DNA of 42,344 bases, taken from the NCBI GenBank assembly GCA_024401335.1, contig JAKSLH010000024.1, positions 1 through 42,344 of the forward strand. Reading direction: 5' to 3'. The translations under genes were made by a program, and so were the position numbers. This stretch comes from Bacteroidales bacterium. GTDB taxonomy: Bacteria; Bacteroidota; Bacteroidia; Bacteroidales; Marinilabiliaceae. The notes beneath the pieces are model-generated. The model searched no databases, was not told the origin of the DNA, and saw nothing but the letters and a program-made list of their open reading frames with translations. This document shows positions 24,935-34,956 of this stretch, one piece after another; positions within the stretch are counted from its first letter, which is position 1, and every line of letters begins with the position of its first letter.

Positions 24935-24957
24935 AAGTTTTATGAATAAGACAACAG

Positions 24958-25410
24958 ATGGCACAGGATATAAACATCAAGAATAAAAGAGCTGCCTTCG
25001 ACTATGAACTGATTGACAAGTATATTGCTGGCATACAGCTTTATGGTACTGAAATAAAGTCCATTCGTGGTGGTCATGCAAGCCTTGTCGATACTTTCTG
25101 TTTCTTCAACAAGGGGGAACTATGGGTTAAGGGCATGCGTGTGTCGGAGTATTTCTATGGCACGTTTAATAATCATATTCCTGACAGAGAACGCAAGCTG
25201 CTCCTCCAGAAGAAGGAACTGGTGAAGCTTGAACGTAAGGTGAAGGAAAATGGACTCACAATCGTTCCTCTGAGGTTGTTCATCAATGACCGCGGACTTG
25301 CGAAGCTTGAGATATACCTTGCACGTGGTAAGCGTGAATATGATAAGCGCGAAACGCTTAAGGAGAAAGACTCTAAGCGTGACTTGGATAGGGTTAAAAA
25401 ACATTATTGA
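24958..25410 (+). CDS. smpB: SsrA-binding protein SmpB
   Basis: A 150-residue basic protein of the family's usual length. It starts with [22 protein letters not shown], contains the conserved [19 protein letters not shown] region and the KGMRVSEY segment, and ends in a basic tail ([21 protein letters not shown]) that enters the mRNA channel. SmpB delivers tmRNA to stalled ribosomes. No tmRNA gene was seen in this window. It sits between the cyclase/HD gene and gyrB, the latter having its own promoter. Confidence 0.95.
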   Translation: MAQDINIKNKRAAFDYELIDKYIAGIQLYGTEIKSIRGGHASLVDTFCFFNKGELWVKGMRVSEYFYGTFNNHIPDRERKLLLQKKELVKLERKVKENGLTIVPLRLFINDRGLAKLEIYLARGKREYDKRETLKEKDSKRDLDRVKKHY

Positions 25411-25418
25411 AAACACCC

Positions 25419-25445
25419 TTGTCTTAATAGATTTTATTATCTTTG
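25419..25445 (+). promoter_or_regulatory. Promoter of gyrB
   Basis: TATCTTTG (25438-25445) followed by C, with a TTG at 25419-25421 (16-base spacer, shorter than the usual 19). It lies 35 bases before the gyrB ATG. Confidence 0.65.
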
Positions 25446-25462
25446 CATATCTATATAAATAG

Positions 25463-27487
<2,025 letters not shown>

Positions 27488-27512
27488 GTTGTGAATGATA
27501 TAATTGATTTAC

Positions 27513-27549
27513 AGGGGCATTTCACTTATGTGTATGCCCCTCTTTTTTT
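27513..27549 (+). terminator. Rho-independent terminator of gyrB
   Basis: AGGGGCAT, a 13-base loop, then ATGCCCCT (perfect 8-bp stem), followed by CTTTTTTT. It ends just before the importer operon start at 27553. Confidence 0.88.
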
Positions 27550-27552
27550 AGG

Positions 27553-28341
27553 ATGATGAAACAACTTGTCATATCTTCTCTGGCGTTCGCCCTGTGTTTG
27601 CTTGTCTCTGTGGTTGCTGCTGCTCAGAGGGTGGTTTCCCTGGTGCCTTCTGTCACACAGACGTATATGCAGCTTGGAGCCGATTCTTATGTGGTGGCTC
27701 GCACATCTTATTGTCCGCCATCATCAAATGGTGGAAGTGTTATTGTTGGTGATGCCATGTCGGTTAATGTCGAAAAGATTCTTGCTGTTAAACCAGACGT
27801 GGTGATTACTATGGAATTGACAAAACCCGAAGTGATAGCTAAGCTCAAGTCTTTTGGAGTTGATGTTCTGGAATTGAATACCCCTAGGTCGTTTGATGAA
27901 ATTTGTTCACAGACTGTCATTCTGGCTAGATATGTGGGTATGGAAGAGACGGCTGTTCGACTTGTGTCTGAAGAGAAGAAGAAGGTGGAGTCTGTTGCTA
28001 GAAAGCAGCTTCTTGACAAAAAGGCGTTCTTTGAGATAGGTGTCAAGCCTTTGTGGGGTGCTGTGTCTGGGACTTTTCTCGATGATATGCTCGCTATGCT
28101 GGGCCTTGACAATGTCGTCAAGGAGGGTAATGGATCTGTGTCGCGTGAATATGTTGTTTCCGCTAAGCCTCAATATATCGTGATGTCTTCGCTTTATGGA
28201 CAGGCTGAAGAAGAAAAGTCTGTGTGGAGGAGGCTTTTGCCAACGGCGAAGGTTGTTGTTGTCGATGAGGATACAGCTTGTTGCCCTACGCCTTCTAATT
28301 TCCGTATAGTTATCAGCTCTATAGTCGAAGCTTTTGAGTAG
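27553..28341 (+). CDS. Periplasmic metal-chelate/cobalamin-binding protein (BtuF/FecB-like)
   Basis: A 262-residue periplasmic-binding protein of the cluster with a helical hinge. It has a signal peptide (MKQLVISSLAFALCLLVSVVAAAQ), an N-lobe with RVVSLVPSVTQTYMQLGA and ARTSYCPP, the hinge region near VNVEKILAVKPDVVITM, and a C-lobe with GNGSVSREYVVSAKPQYIVM. Such proteins feed FecCD-type permeases with vitamin B12, heme or ferric siderophores; the sequence by eye fits BtuF best, but substrate cannot be fixed. First gene of a three-gene importer; the permease starts 3 bases after its stop. Confidence 0.85.
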   Translation: MMKQLVISSLAFALCLLVSVVAAAQRVVSLVPSVTQTYMQLGADSYVVARTSYCPPSSNGGSVIVGDAMSVNVEKILAVKPDVVITMELTKPEVIAKLKSFGVDVLELNTPRSFDEICSQTVILARYVGMEETAVRLVSEEKKKVESVARKQLLDKKAFFEIGVKPLWGAVSGTFLDDMLAMLGLDNVVKEGNGSVSREYVVSAKPQYIVMSSLYGQAEEEKSVWRRLLPTAKVVVVDEDTACCPTPSNFRIVISSIVEAFE

Positions 28342-28344
28342 CTT

Positions 28345-29280
28345 ATGAAAAACGCGGCATTCATATTAGCCTCTATCGCCATCTTATGCCTGGTTGTTAT
28401 CATTTCGCTAAATGTTGGTGAGTCGTTCGAGGGCGACATGGCTGATGTTGTGTTTTGGAATCTGCGTGTGCCTCGTGTGCTGATGGCGGTCTCCTGTGGG
28501 GCAATGCTGTCGCTTTGTGGGTGCGTTATGCAGGGCATGTTTCGTAATCCTTTGGTTGAGCCATATACTATGGGCGTATCTGGAGGTGCAATGGTTGGCG
28601 TGGGCTGTGCGTTCGCATTGGGGGCGCCAGTGTTGGCGGTCGATGTCATGGCTTTTGTAGGGGCGTTGATGTCAATGTTTATTGTGCTTCTCGTTCGTAA
28701 GATTGTTGGAGGTTCTGTCGCGGTGATGCTTTTGGCTGGCGTGATGGTCAGTTTCGCGGCGTCATCCGTCTCTACGCTTGTGATGTATATGTCAACGCGT
28801 GAGAATATAATGCATATTCTGTCTTGGTCTATGGGTTCGTTTGAGGCGGTTGATATATCCAGGGCGTATATCATGGCCGCTGTAGCCGTTGTGTGTGTCG
28901 TAGTGTCTCCTTTATTGGGTAATTTGCTCAATGTGTTGTCTCTTGGAGAAGGTGTGGCTCGCCATCTTGGTGTTGATGTCCGTTTCTATGTGGCGGCGCT
29001 TTTTGTCGTTTCGTCATTGGTTACGTCGCTTTGTGTGGCTAGTGTTGGTGTTGTTGCCTTTGTAGGTATGGTTGTGCCTCACTTGATGCGCTCTGTCGTT
29101 GGTAGCGAGCATAAGTTGTTGCTCCCGTTATCTGGTATTGCTGGTGGTGCGTTTCTTGTTTTGTGTGACGTGCTGTCGCGCGTGGTTGTCTATCCTTTGG
29201 AATTGCCTGCCGGTATCTTCAGCGGTATAGTCGGAGGCGTTGTGTTCATCGTTTTGCTTAGCAGAAAATGGTTAGTGTAG
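28345..29280 (+). CDS. FecCD/BtuC-family ABC transporter permease
   Basis: A 311-residue polytopic membrane protein with about nine to ten hydrophobic segments. Recognisable family blocks: LRVPRVLMAVSCGAMLSLCG near residue 42-61, MFRNPLVEPYTMGVSGGAM, ILSWSMGSFEAVD and VGMVVPHLMRSVVGSEHK near residue 238-255, the last forming the coupling helix region contacting the ATPase. It forms a homodimeric inner-membrane channel for the substrate carried by the preceding binding protein. Its 3' end overlaps the ATPase gene by 13 bases. Confidence 0.92.
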   Translation: MKNAAFILASIAILCLVVIISLNVGESFEGDMADVVFWNLRVPRVLMAVSCGAMLSLCGCVMQGMFRNPLVEPYTMGVSGGAMVGVGCAFALGAPVLAVDVMAFVGALMSMFIVLLVRKIVGGSVAVMLLAGVMVSFAASSVSTLVMYMSTRENIMHILSWSMGSFEAVDISRAYIMAAVAVVCVVVSPLLGNLLNVLSLGEGVARHLGVDVRFYVAALFVVSSLVTSLCVASVGVVAFVGMVVPHLMRSVVGSEHKLLLPLSGIAGGAFLVLCDVLSRVVVYPLELPAGIFSGIVGGVVFIVLLSRKWLV

Positions 29281-30062
29281 ACAATATATATTTCTCCTAT
29301 AGTGAAGGAACTGAGGTCCTGCATGATGTGTCATTCTCTGCACGAAGTGGCGAGGTCGTTTCTATCGTAGGTCGCAATGGTTCGGGGAAGAGTACGTTGT
29401 TGAAGGCGATATCTGGTGATTTGGCTCTTTGCTCTGGACGTGTCTGCGTTGGTGGTGATGATGTAAGAGGCCTGTCGTGTCGCAGGATCGCTCAACTCGT
29501 GTCTTTTGTTGAACAGGATGTGCCTGCGTCTGACATGAAGGTGCGACAATATGTGTCTCTAGGCCGTACTCCATGGTCGTCTATGTGGAAGTTGACATAT
29601 AGCAAAGAAGATGAGGAGGCTGTTGGTGAGGCTATGCGTGTGACAGGTGTCGATTACTTGGCGGACAAGAGGTTATGTGACATAAGTGGGGGTGAAAGGC
29701 AGCTGTGCTCCATCGCTCGTGCTGTTGCTCAATGCTCGCCTGTCATGCTGCTTGATGAGCCTATTTCTAATCTTGATGTGGTCAATCAGCTTCAGGTGCT
29801 TAATGTACTCTCTTTGCTCAGGGCGCAAGGGAAGACTATTATATGTGTGCTTCACGACCTGAATGTGGTGTCGGCGTTGGCTGATAAGGTTGTGGTTCTC
29901 AAGAAAGGTCGCGTTTTGGCCTTTGCAGAAAAGGCTGATGCGATGTTGTCACAGGTGCTGACAGAGGCTATGGATACTGAAATGAAGGTGGTGAAAAGTT
30001 CTAATGAAAATATGCCGATAATTGTCCCTGAAAATCTTTTGAATATCTGTGAAAAGGTGTAA
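29268..30062 (+). CDS. ABC transporter ATP-binding protein (BtuD/FhuC-like)
   Basis: A 264-residue ATPase: Walker A GRNGSGKST, Q-loop FVEQDVP, signature ISGGERQL, Walker B PVMLLDEP and the switch His in VLHDLNVV. The LGRTPW segment after the Q-loop is typical of siderophore/cobalamin importer ATPases. It completes the binding-protein/permease/ATPase operon. The stop codon TAA at 30060-30062 forms part of the -7 element of the next promoter. No TonB-dependent receptor, TonB or cobalamin-riboswitch-like leader was recognised near the operon. Confidence 0.92.
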   Translation: MVSVDNIYFSYSEGTEVLHDVSFSARSGEVVSIVGRNGSGKSTLLKAISGDLALCSGRVCVGGDDVRGLSCRRIAQLVSFVEQDVPASDMKVRQYVSLGRTPWSSMWKLTYSKEDEEAVGEAMRVTGVDYLADKRLCDISGGERQLCSIARAVAQCSPVMLLDEPISNLDVVNQLQVLNVLSLLRAQGKTIICVLHDLNVVSALADKVVVLKKGRVLAFAEKADAMLSQVLTEAMDTEMKVVKSSNENMPIIVPENLLNICEKV

Positions 30063-30067
30063 ATTTG
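30038..30067 (+). promoter_or_regulatory. Promoter for the TPR-ribH pair, inside the end of the ATPase gene
   Basis: TTTG (30038-30041), 18-base spacer, TAAATTTG (30060-30067) followed by C. The TA of the -7 element is the start of the ATPase stop codon. The downstream ATG is at 30128. Confidence 0.7.
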
Positions 30068-30127
30068 CACCCGAATACGCGCGTGTCGCGTGTTCGTTAC
30101 TAACAAGCAAAATATTAACCATAAACT

Positions 30128-30805
30128 ATGGCAGAAAATAAGGAAAATCAGCAGGCAGAAAAGAACCTCGAGAACGTAGAGGTTGCCTTGACAAAGACAG
30201 AACAGTTCTTTGAGAATAATCAGAAACCTATCGCTTTGGGCGCACTCGCAGTGATTGCAGTTGTTGCAATAATCTGGATTGTTAATTCACTCTACATTCA
30301 GCCTCGTAAGGCAGATGCCCAGAAGGAGATATTCAACGCTCAGTATTATTTTGAAGCAGATAGCTTCGCCTTGGCTCTTAACGGTGACGGCCAGTCACTT
30401 GGTTTCCTTGATGTAATTGATCAGTATGGTTCAACTCCAGCAGGTCATCTTGCAAGCTATTATGCAGGTGTTTGCTATATGCGTCTTGGTGAATATGATA
30501 AGGCTAAGGGCTATTTGAAGTCATTCTCTTCTGATGATGAGATACTCAACGCATTTGCACAGGGTCTTATAGGTGACGTAGAAAGCCAGCTTGGCGATGC
30601 TAAGGCTGCTATCTCTGCATATCGTAAGGCTGCAGACAGCAAGAATAAGGTTGCTGCTCCTATCTTCTTGATGAAGCTTGGCGCTGCTTATGAGGCAGAA
30701 GGAAATGCTGAGAAGGCTAAGGCTGCTTATCAGGAGGTTAAGGACAACTATCCTACAAGTGTTCAGGCAAATTACGCTGAGAAGTATTTGAACTCAGTAA
30801 AATAA
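30128..30805 (+). CDS. TPR-containing inner-membrane protein
   Basis: A 225-residue protein: a charged cytoplasmic N-terminus of about 35 residues (ENKENQQAEKNLENVEVALT), one transmembrane helix (about 36-55, ALGALAVIAVVAIIWIVNSL), then TPR motifs outside the membrane (PAGHLASYYAGVCYMRLGEY, GDAKAAISAYRKAAD, AKAAYQEVKDNYPTS). The layout resembles YfgM of E. coli, a SecYEG/PpiD-associated protein, but the similarity is architectural. It lies 12 bases upstream of ribH, an arrangement I recall from other Bacteroidota genomes. Confidence 0.85.
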   Translation: MAENKENQQAEKNLENVEVALTKTEQFFENNQKPIALGALAVIAVVAIIWIVNSLYIQPRKADAQKEIFNAQYYFEADSFALALNGDGQSLGFLDVIDQYGSTPAGHLASYYAGVCYMRLGEYDKAKGYLKSFSSDDEILNAFAQGLIGDVESQLGDAKAAISAYRKAADSKNKVAAPIFLMKLGAAYEAEGNAEKAKAAYQEVKDNYPTSVQANYAEKYLNSVK

Positions 30806-30817
30806 TCGGTCCATTAT

Positions 30818-31330
30818 ATGGCTAGTAAACTGAAGAACCTTTCGCAGTACGACCCTGAGTCAGTACCATCGGCAGCTGATATGAAGTTTGCCATCGTGGT
30901 GTCTGAATGGAATCATAACGTGACAGGAGCATTGCTTGAGGGAGCTCTCGAGACTCTTAAGAAGCACGGTGCATCAGAAGATAATATCATCGTCAGATAT
31001 GTACCTGGTAGCTTTGAACTCATAGCTTCTGGCAAGTGGATGGCTGAATATACAGACGCTGATGCGATATTGCTTTTCGGCTGTGTGATCAAGGGTGATA
31101 CTCCTCATTTCGATTATGTTTGTCAAGGAACTACGCAGGGCATCGCTCAGCTAAATGTCGATTACGATGTTCCTTTTATCTTCGGTTTGCTTACAACCAA
31201 TGATCTTCAGCAGGCTCTTGACCGTTGCGGTGGCAAGCTTGGTAACAAAGGCACAGAATGTGCAGTTACTGCTATCAAGATGGCGGCTCTTCAGAAAGAT
31301 CTGATTGGTGAAATGGCTGATGAAGAGTAA
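30818..31330 (+). CDS. ribH: 6,7-dimethyl-8-ribityllumazine synthase
   Basis: A 170-residue lumazine synthase. Substrate-binding segments are visible: [16 protein letters not shown], the PGSFELI strand, and [15 protein letters not shown] with the general-acid His (H97), followed by [17 protein letters not shown]. It condenses 5-amino-6-ribitylaminouracil with dihydroxybutanone phosphate, the penultimate step of riboflavin synthesis. The N-terminal ~20 residues are longer than in the B. subtilis enzyme, common in this phylum. No other rib gene is nearby and no FMN-riboswitch-like leader was recognised. Confidence 0.95.
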   Translation: MASKLKNLSQYDPESVPSAADMKFAIVVSEWNHNVTGALLEGALETLKKHGASEDNIIVRYVPGSFELIASGKWMAEYTDADAILLFGCVIKGDTPHFDYVCQGTTQGIAQLNVDYDVPFIFGLLTTNDLQQALDRCGGKLGNKGTECAVTAIKMAALQKDLIGEMADEE

Positions 31331-31362
31331 TTGCGATAAGCTCTTAAAATATATCTTTTCTA

Positions 31363-31393
31363 TTTGTAGTGTGAAGAAATTTATGTATCTTTG
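31363..31393 (+). promoter_or_regulatory. Promoter of tRNA-Tyr
   Basis: TTTG (31363-31366), exactly 19 bases, TATCTTTG (31386-31393): a textbook match to the Bacteroidota consensus, 22 bases before the tRNA. Confidence 0.9.
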
Positions 31394-31415
31394 CAATGCT
31401 TTAGAAAAGAGGCTT

Positions 31416-31497
31416 GGGTGAATACCAGAGTGGCCAAATGGGGCAGACTGTAAATCTGCTGTCTTCGACTTCGGTGGTTCGAATCCATCTTCACCCA
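31416..31497 (+). tRNA. tRNA-Tyr (anticodon GUA)
   Basis: An 82-nt class II tRNA: acceptor GGGTGAA pairs perfectly with TTCACCC, discriminator A, anticodon stem GCAGA/TCTGC with loop CTGTAAA (anticodon GTA), long variable arm, and T arm GGTGG/CCATC with loop TTCGAAT. No CCA is encoded. A terminator follows directly, so it is a single-tRNA transcript. Confidence 0.95.
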
Positions 31498-31500
31498 CAG

Positions 31501-31539
31501 GATTGGTAATCGTGAAAACGATTGCCAATCTTTTTTTTT
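31501..31539 (+). terminator. Rho-independent terminator after tRNA-Tyr
   Basis: GATTGGTAATCG, a 6-base TGAAAA loop and CGATTGCCAATC form a 12-bp stem with one G-T pair, followed by nine T residues. Confidence 0.95.
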
Positions 31540-31680
31540 GTCTGTATGTTTTCTTGTCTGATGGAATGTGTGTTGATGGATTGTAAAAGGTGTGTATGTG
31601 ATTTGATATTGCGCTTTTCTGAAGCTTGATATGGGCTTTGTTGGTGTGAGGTGGAGTATGTTGGGTATAGAGAGAAAAAG

Positions 31681-31706
31681 AAAGGATGACTGTTGAGTCA
31701 TCCTTT
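31681..31706. terminator. Bidirectional terminator at the end of the glycosyltransferase gene
   Basis: AAAGGATGACT, GTTG loop, AGTCATCCTTT: a perfect 11-bp stem with T-rich tracts on both outward sides. The right arm touches the glycosyltransferase stop codon at 31706-31708. Confidence 0.8.
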
Positions 31707-32497
31707 TATTTTTCTGTTGTTTCCTTCTGTTTTTTGCCGAACCAGTGCTTCCATTTCGCTGTCACGAACTGAGGTATCTTGGAGAGTACCTTCATGGAGA
31801 GTGAAATGTATGGGTTGAGACCGAAGCTGTGGTAGATCTTCATGTCTTCTTTCCATTTTTTCCAAGTGAGCTTCATGCTAGTACTTGCACCGCCCATTCT
31901 CATCCTGATGATGTAGTCGTTGAGGTATGATACCCTGATGGACTCTTTATGGAGGCATCTGAGCAGCCATTCGCTGTCGGCTGATATCTTGTAGTTCTCG
32001 TTGTACAAACCTACGATATCGAACAAGCTGCGGTCGACAAATACAGTAGTGTGGAGAGGGAGCCACCCTCTTTTCAGGTAACTCTTCTGGTATGGACCGC
32101 TTTCCCAGTCTCTTACGACGTTATTCATGTCGTTAGGCTTGACGAATATGCCGTTGCCGTAGACGAACTGAGCTTGTGTCCTCTCGAACTCGTTGACAAC
32201 TCTTGTTATTGTGTCGTTTGCATAGAAGACGTCATCTGAATGGAGCAGGCCAACAATGTCGCCTGTGGCCCTTCTGATGCCCTTGTTTATGCCTTCGTAC
32301 ATGCCCTTGTCTGGTTCGCTGACGATGATGTCGATCTTGTCTTTGTATTCATTGACGATATCCATAGTGTGGTCCTTGCTCGCGCCGTCTATAACGATAT
32401 ATTCTATATCGCTATAGTTCTGGCTGAGGAGACTCTCGATACTGTCGCGTATAGTCTTCTCGCGGTTGAAACAACATGTGATGATGGATACTTTCAT
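31706..32497 (-). CDS. Glycosyltransferase family 2
   Basis: A 263-residue cytoplasmic GT-A enzyme. MKVSIITCCFNREKTIRDSI is the typical GT2 start; an ATG ten codons earlier is ignored because the fold begins here. Next come EYIVIDGASKDHT, DKGMYEGINKG, and the metal-binding LLHSDDVFY (DxD-like SDD). The C-terminal half has SADSEWLLRCL, the conserved acceptor-side region seen in WcaA/WfgS-type enzymes that transfer sugars in surface polysaccharide synthesis. The gene stands alone, without other polysaccharide genes, between a tRNA and a porin. Confidence 0.92.
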   Translation of the reverse strand: MKVSIITCCFNREKTIRDSIESLLSQNYSDIEYIVIDGASKDHTMDIVNEYKDKIDIIVSEPDKGMYEGINKGIRRATGDIVGLLHSDDVFYANDTITRVVNEFERTQAQFVYGNGIFVKPNDMNNVVRDWESGPYQKSYLKRGWLPLHTTVFVDRSLFDIVGLYNENYKISADSEWLLRCLHKESIRVSYLNDYIIRMRMGGASTSMKLTWKKWKEDMKIYHSFGLNPYISLSMKVLSKIPQFVTAKWKHWFGKKQKETTEK

Positions 32498-32789
32498 CGT
32501 TTTTTCATGTAGGGTTATTCTATACAAAGTAAGCTAGAATATATGAAATATCCTTAGCGTATGTGTTAATAATACCAAAGAATGACATTGTTATAACACC
32601 GTTTTAATATATTATACTTGTTTGTTGCCTTTCAGGTTTCCTTTGTTGCCCTTTTTTTAGTTGTTTGTCTGTTGTTTCGTTCTTTACTGCTAATAAAAAT
32701 GGATATGATATGTATCTGGTATTGTGACATTTGTTATATTTGTACTGAAATTTATTATAACAACAACGATTATTAAATTGATTTTCAAC
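32498..32789. other. AT-rich region between divergent glycosyltransferase and porin genes
   Basis: No gene is seen. A weak minus-strand -7 (TTACTTTG, about 32534-32541) could serve the glycosyltransferase, and the porin's -7 lies at 32735. The pyrimidine-rich stretch around 32625-32685 (repeated TTTGTTGCC/CTTTGTTGCCC) has no recognised function. Confidence 0.5.
32735..32742 (+). promoter_or_regulatory. -7 element of the porin gene (decides its start)
   Basis: TATATTTG followed by TACTG. It lies downstream of the first in-frame ATG (32724), so translation should begin at 32790. Confidence 0.6.
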
Positions 32790-33917
32790 ATGAAGAATAT
32801 CAAACTATTATCTCTTGCAACTCTCGCATTCTTGTCGCTTGCTGCAAATGCCCAGGTTGCTATTAAGACTGATGCGGGCGATTTCAAGCTTACATTTAAG
32901 GGACGTACACATTTTGATGCTGCTATTCTTGGCGGTGATCTTGGTAAGACAGAGGCAGGAAACCATATGAATGCAGTTCAGATGAACGATACACGTTTCG
33001 GTTTCATTGCATCGTTTGACGAGAAGTGGTCTGCTAAGGCAGAGATGTGCTTCGCTAACAGTGGCGCAACTTTCCGTGATCTCTATATCGGATATAAGAT
33101 TGATGACAAGAGCAGTGTTCAGGCCGGTAATTTCTGGATGCCTTTCGGTTACAAGGTGCTTGGTCCTGCTTATCGTTTTGTTGACAACTCTTCGCTCGAC
33201 AATACGATCAACGGTATCTCGCGTAAGATAGGTGTTGCCTATAACTACAACACAGATCCGTTGAAGTTCACTTTCGGTATCTTCTCAGACGGCTCTGTAG
33301 ATGCTTCTAAGCAGACCAATAAGGGTTACAATATCGCAGCAAAGGCAATTTTCCGTCCTATACTTGATGAGCATTCTGTACTTCATATCGGTGTTGCTCC
33401 ATTGCTCACTCATACGCCTAACACTGTGACATTCAATACTACAGCGTCAACACCAGTTAAGAGTGTTTCGCTTTGCAGCTCTTCGTTCAACGATGACCAG
33501 CAATACAACGTGTTCCGTGGTGAACTCGAAGCAATATTCATCAGTGGTAAGTTCTATACAGAGGCTCGTTACCAGCATGCTAGCATCAACACACCTGGTG
33601 ATCAGAACTACAAGGTTGGTGGTTTCAACCTTCAAGCAGGTTTCTTGCTTATAGGTGAGCAGCAGAACTATAACAAGGCAAATGGTTATGCGACTAACGT
33701 ATCGCCAAAGAACCTTGAATTAACTGCACGTTACAACCATGTAGCTCATAACAATGGTGAGGACAATGAGAAGATTACCAATGACGTTACTATAGGTCTT
33801 AACTATGCTTTCAACAAGTATCTCATGACAAAGCTTAACTGGTCACATGGACAGTTGAAGGATAATGACAAGGCAAATTACAACTTTGTTCATCTCCGTT
33901 TCCAGTTCGTATTCTAA
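32790..33917 (+). CDS. Outer-membrane porin, phosphate-selective porin O/P (OprP) family
   Basis: A 375-residue protein with signal peptide MKNIKLLSLATLAFLSLAANAQ. The remainder is a series of amphipathic beta strands with polar turns (FTFGIFSDGSVDASKQTNKG, YTEARYQHASINTPGDQNY) and ends in the Phe-terminated strand NFVHLRFQFVF, as needed for insertion by BamA. Early segments (FKLTFKGRTHFDAAILGG and NAVQMNDTRFGFIASFDEKW) match the OprO/OprP family of 16-stranded trimeric porins. Phosphate selectivity is not established for Bacteroidota members. It is monocistronic with its own promoter and terminator. Confidence 0.85.
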   Translation: MKNIKLLSLATLAFLSLAANAQVAIKTDAGDFKLTFKGRTHFDAAILGGDLGKTEAGNHMNAVQMNDTRFGFIASFDEKWSAKAEMCFANSGATFRDLYIGYKIDDKSSVQAGNFWMPFGYKVLGPAYRFVDNSSLDNTINGISRKIGVAYNYNTDPLKFTFGIFSDGSVDASKQTNKGYNIAAKAIFRPILDEHSVLHIGVAPLLTHTPNTVTFNTTASTPVKSVSLCSSSFNDDQQYNVFRGELEAIFISGKFYTEARYQHASINTPGDQNYKVGGFNLQAGFLLIGEQQNYNKANGYATNVSPKNLELTARYNHVAHNNGEDNEKITNDVTIGLNYAFNKYLMTKLNWSHGQLKDNDKANYNFVHLRFQFVF

Positions 33918-33946
33918 TCAGTTCTATTGCTTGAAATGATATATGA

Positions 33947-33972
33947 GGGCTGCCGTAAGGCGGCCCTTTTTT
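33947..33972 (+). terminator. Rho-independent terminator of the porin gene
   Basis: GGGCTGCC, GTAA loop, GGCGGCCC (8 bp with one G-T pair) and a run of six T, 29 bases after the stop. Confidence 0.92.
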
Positions 33973-33991
33973 GTTGATGGGGAATCATGTC

Positions 33992-34053
33992 GGATGTGGA
34001 AAGGATGTGGAAAGGAAGGGAAAGGAAGGGAAAGGAAGGGAGGGGGGGTGGGG
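33992..34053 (+). repeat. Purine-rich tandem repeats ending in a G-quadruplex-type motif
   Basis: Two 11-bp units GGATGTGGAAA (33992-34013) are followed by 10-bp units GGAAGGGAAA (34014-34033) and a partial third, then GGGAGGGGGGGTGGGG (34038-34053), which satisfies the four-G-tract rule with single-base loops. It lies between the convergent porin and hemD genes. Confidence 0.8.
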
Positions 34054-34114
34054 AATGGTTGGAGGGGGCTTGGTGAGAGGTCCACTTTGGGGGTGGGGAG
34101 GGTGTAGGGAAAGC

Positions 34115-34141
34115 AAAAGGCGGCCCGTTGGGTCGCCTTTT
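34115..34141. terminator. Bidirectional terminator at the end of hemD
   Basis: AAAAGGCGGCCC, GTT loop, GGGTCGCCTTTT: a 12-bp stem with one G-T pair, with A/T flanks readable from both strands, 24 bases from the hemD stop. Confidence 0.8.
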
Positions 34142-34164
34142 GATGTTATAGTAACGTGATAGAT

Positions 34165-34914
34165 TTATCCGTTCTTTGTCTTTATGAACTTGTCCAGTGC
34201 CACAGGTATTGATGGGCATTCTGGTGAAGGAGCGTTGAAGTCGAGGCGAAGGCCTGCGTCTTTAACGGCTTGAGCTGTTGTTGGACCAAGGCATCCTATG
34301 GCTGTCTCTCCCTGGTTGAATTCTGGGAAGTTATGCTTCAATGAGATGATGCCCTGTGGACTGAAGAATACCAATACCTGGTAGTCGTTGATGTTCACGT
34401 CGGAGAGGTCAGAGCTTACTGTGTTATAGAGGATGGCCTTGGTGAAAGTGAACTTGGCCTTCTCCATAGCGTCTGGCACTTCAGGTTTGTGTACTCCAGA
34501 GAGAGGAAGCAGATATGTCTCATCCTTGTGCTTCTTCATCACGTCAATCATATCCTGAAGACGTTTTCCCGTGTTAGAGAAGAATATCTTACGCTTGCGG
34601 TAAACGATATATTTCTGGAGGTAAACGGCCACTTCTTCAGAGATGCAGAAGTATTTCATCGTGTCAGGTATTGTCACACGCATCTCTTCTGCGATACGGA
34701 AATAGTGGTCGATAGCAACCTTAGCGGTAAATACTACAGCTGTATGCGCCAATATGTCTATGCGTTGCTTGCGGAAGTCCTTTGCTTCAACCCCTTCTAC
34801 ATGAATGAATGGACGGAAAGTTATATCGATGTTATTCTTCTTGGCAATGTCAAAGTAAGGTGACTTCGGGTCGGTTGGTTCGGGTTGCGAAACCAAGATT
34901 TTAGTTATCTTCAA
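34165..34914 (-). CDS. hemD: Uroporphyrinogen-III synthase
   Basis: A 249-residue protein of HemD length. It begins with KITKILVSQPEP, has the two-lobed alternation of the family (FTAKVAIDHYFRIAEEM in the first lobe, VLVFFSPQGIISLKHNFPEF in the second) and the conserved GCLGPTTAQAVKDAGLRLDF near the C-terminus. HemD closes hydroxymethylbilane with ring-D inversion, leading to heme and corrinoids. Sequence conservation in this family is weak, but the C-terminal motif and the DUF4271 neighbour support the call. A possible private promoter lies inside the DUF4271 gene. Confidence 0.85.
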   Translation of the reverse strand: MKITKILVSQPEPTDPKSPYFDIAKKNNIDITFRPFIHVEGVEAKDFRKQRIDILAHTAVVFTAKVAIDHYFRIAEEMRVTIPDTMKYFCISEEVAVYLQKYIVYRKRKIFFSNTGKRLQDMIDVMKKHKDETYLLPLSGVHKPEVPDAMEKAKFTFTKAILYNTVSSDLSDVNINDYQVLVFFSPQGIISLKHNFPEFNQGETAIGCLGPTTAQAVKDAGLRLDFNAPSPECPSIPVALDKFIKTKNG

Positions 34915-34956
34915 CTCAGTATAGGTTTGATGTTACTTTTCTGATTTTGCGTTACA

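Noticed and set aside
24113-24964. 283-codon minus-strand open frame opposite the cyclase/HD gene
   Set aside because: It mirrors a gene with clear HD ligands. Long antisense frames also occur opposite other genes in this window, so this is codon-bias shadow.
27488-27552. Cobalamin riboswitch ahead of the importer operon
   Set aside because: The 65-bp gap is filled by the gyrB terminator and is far too short for a riboswitch.
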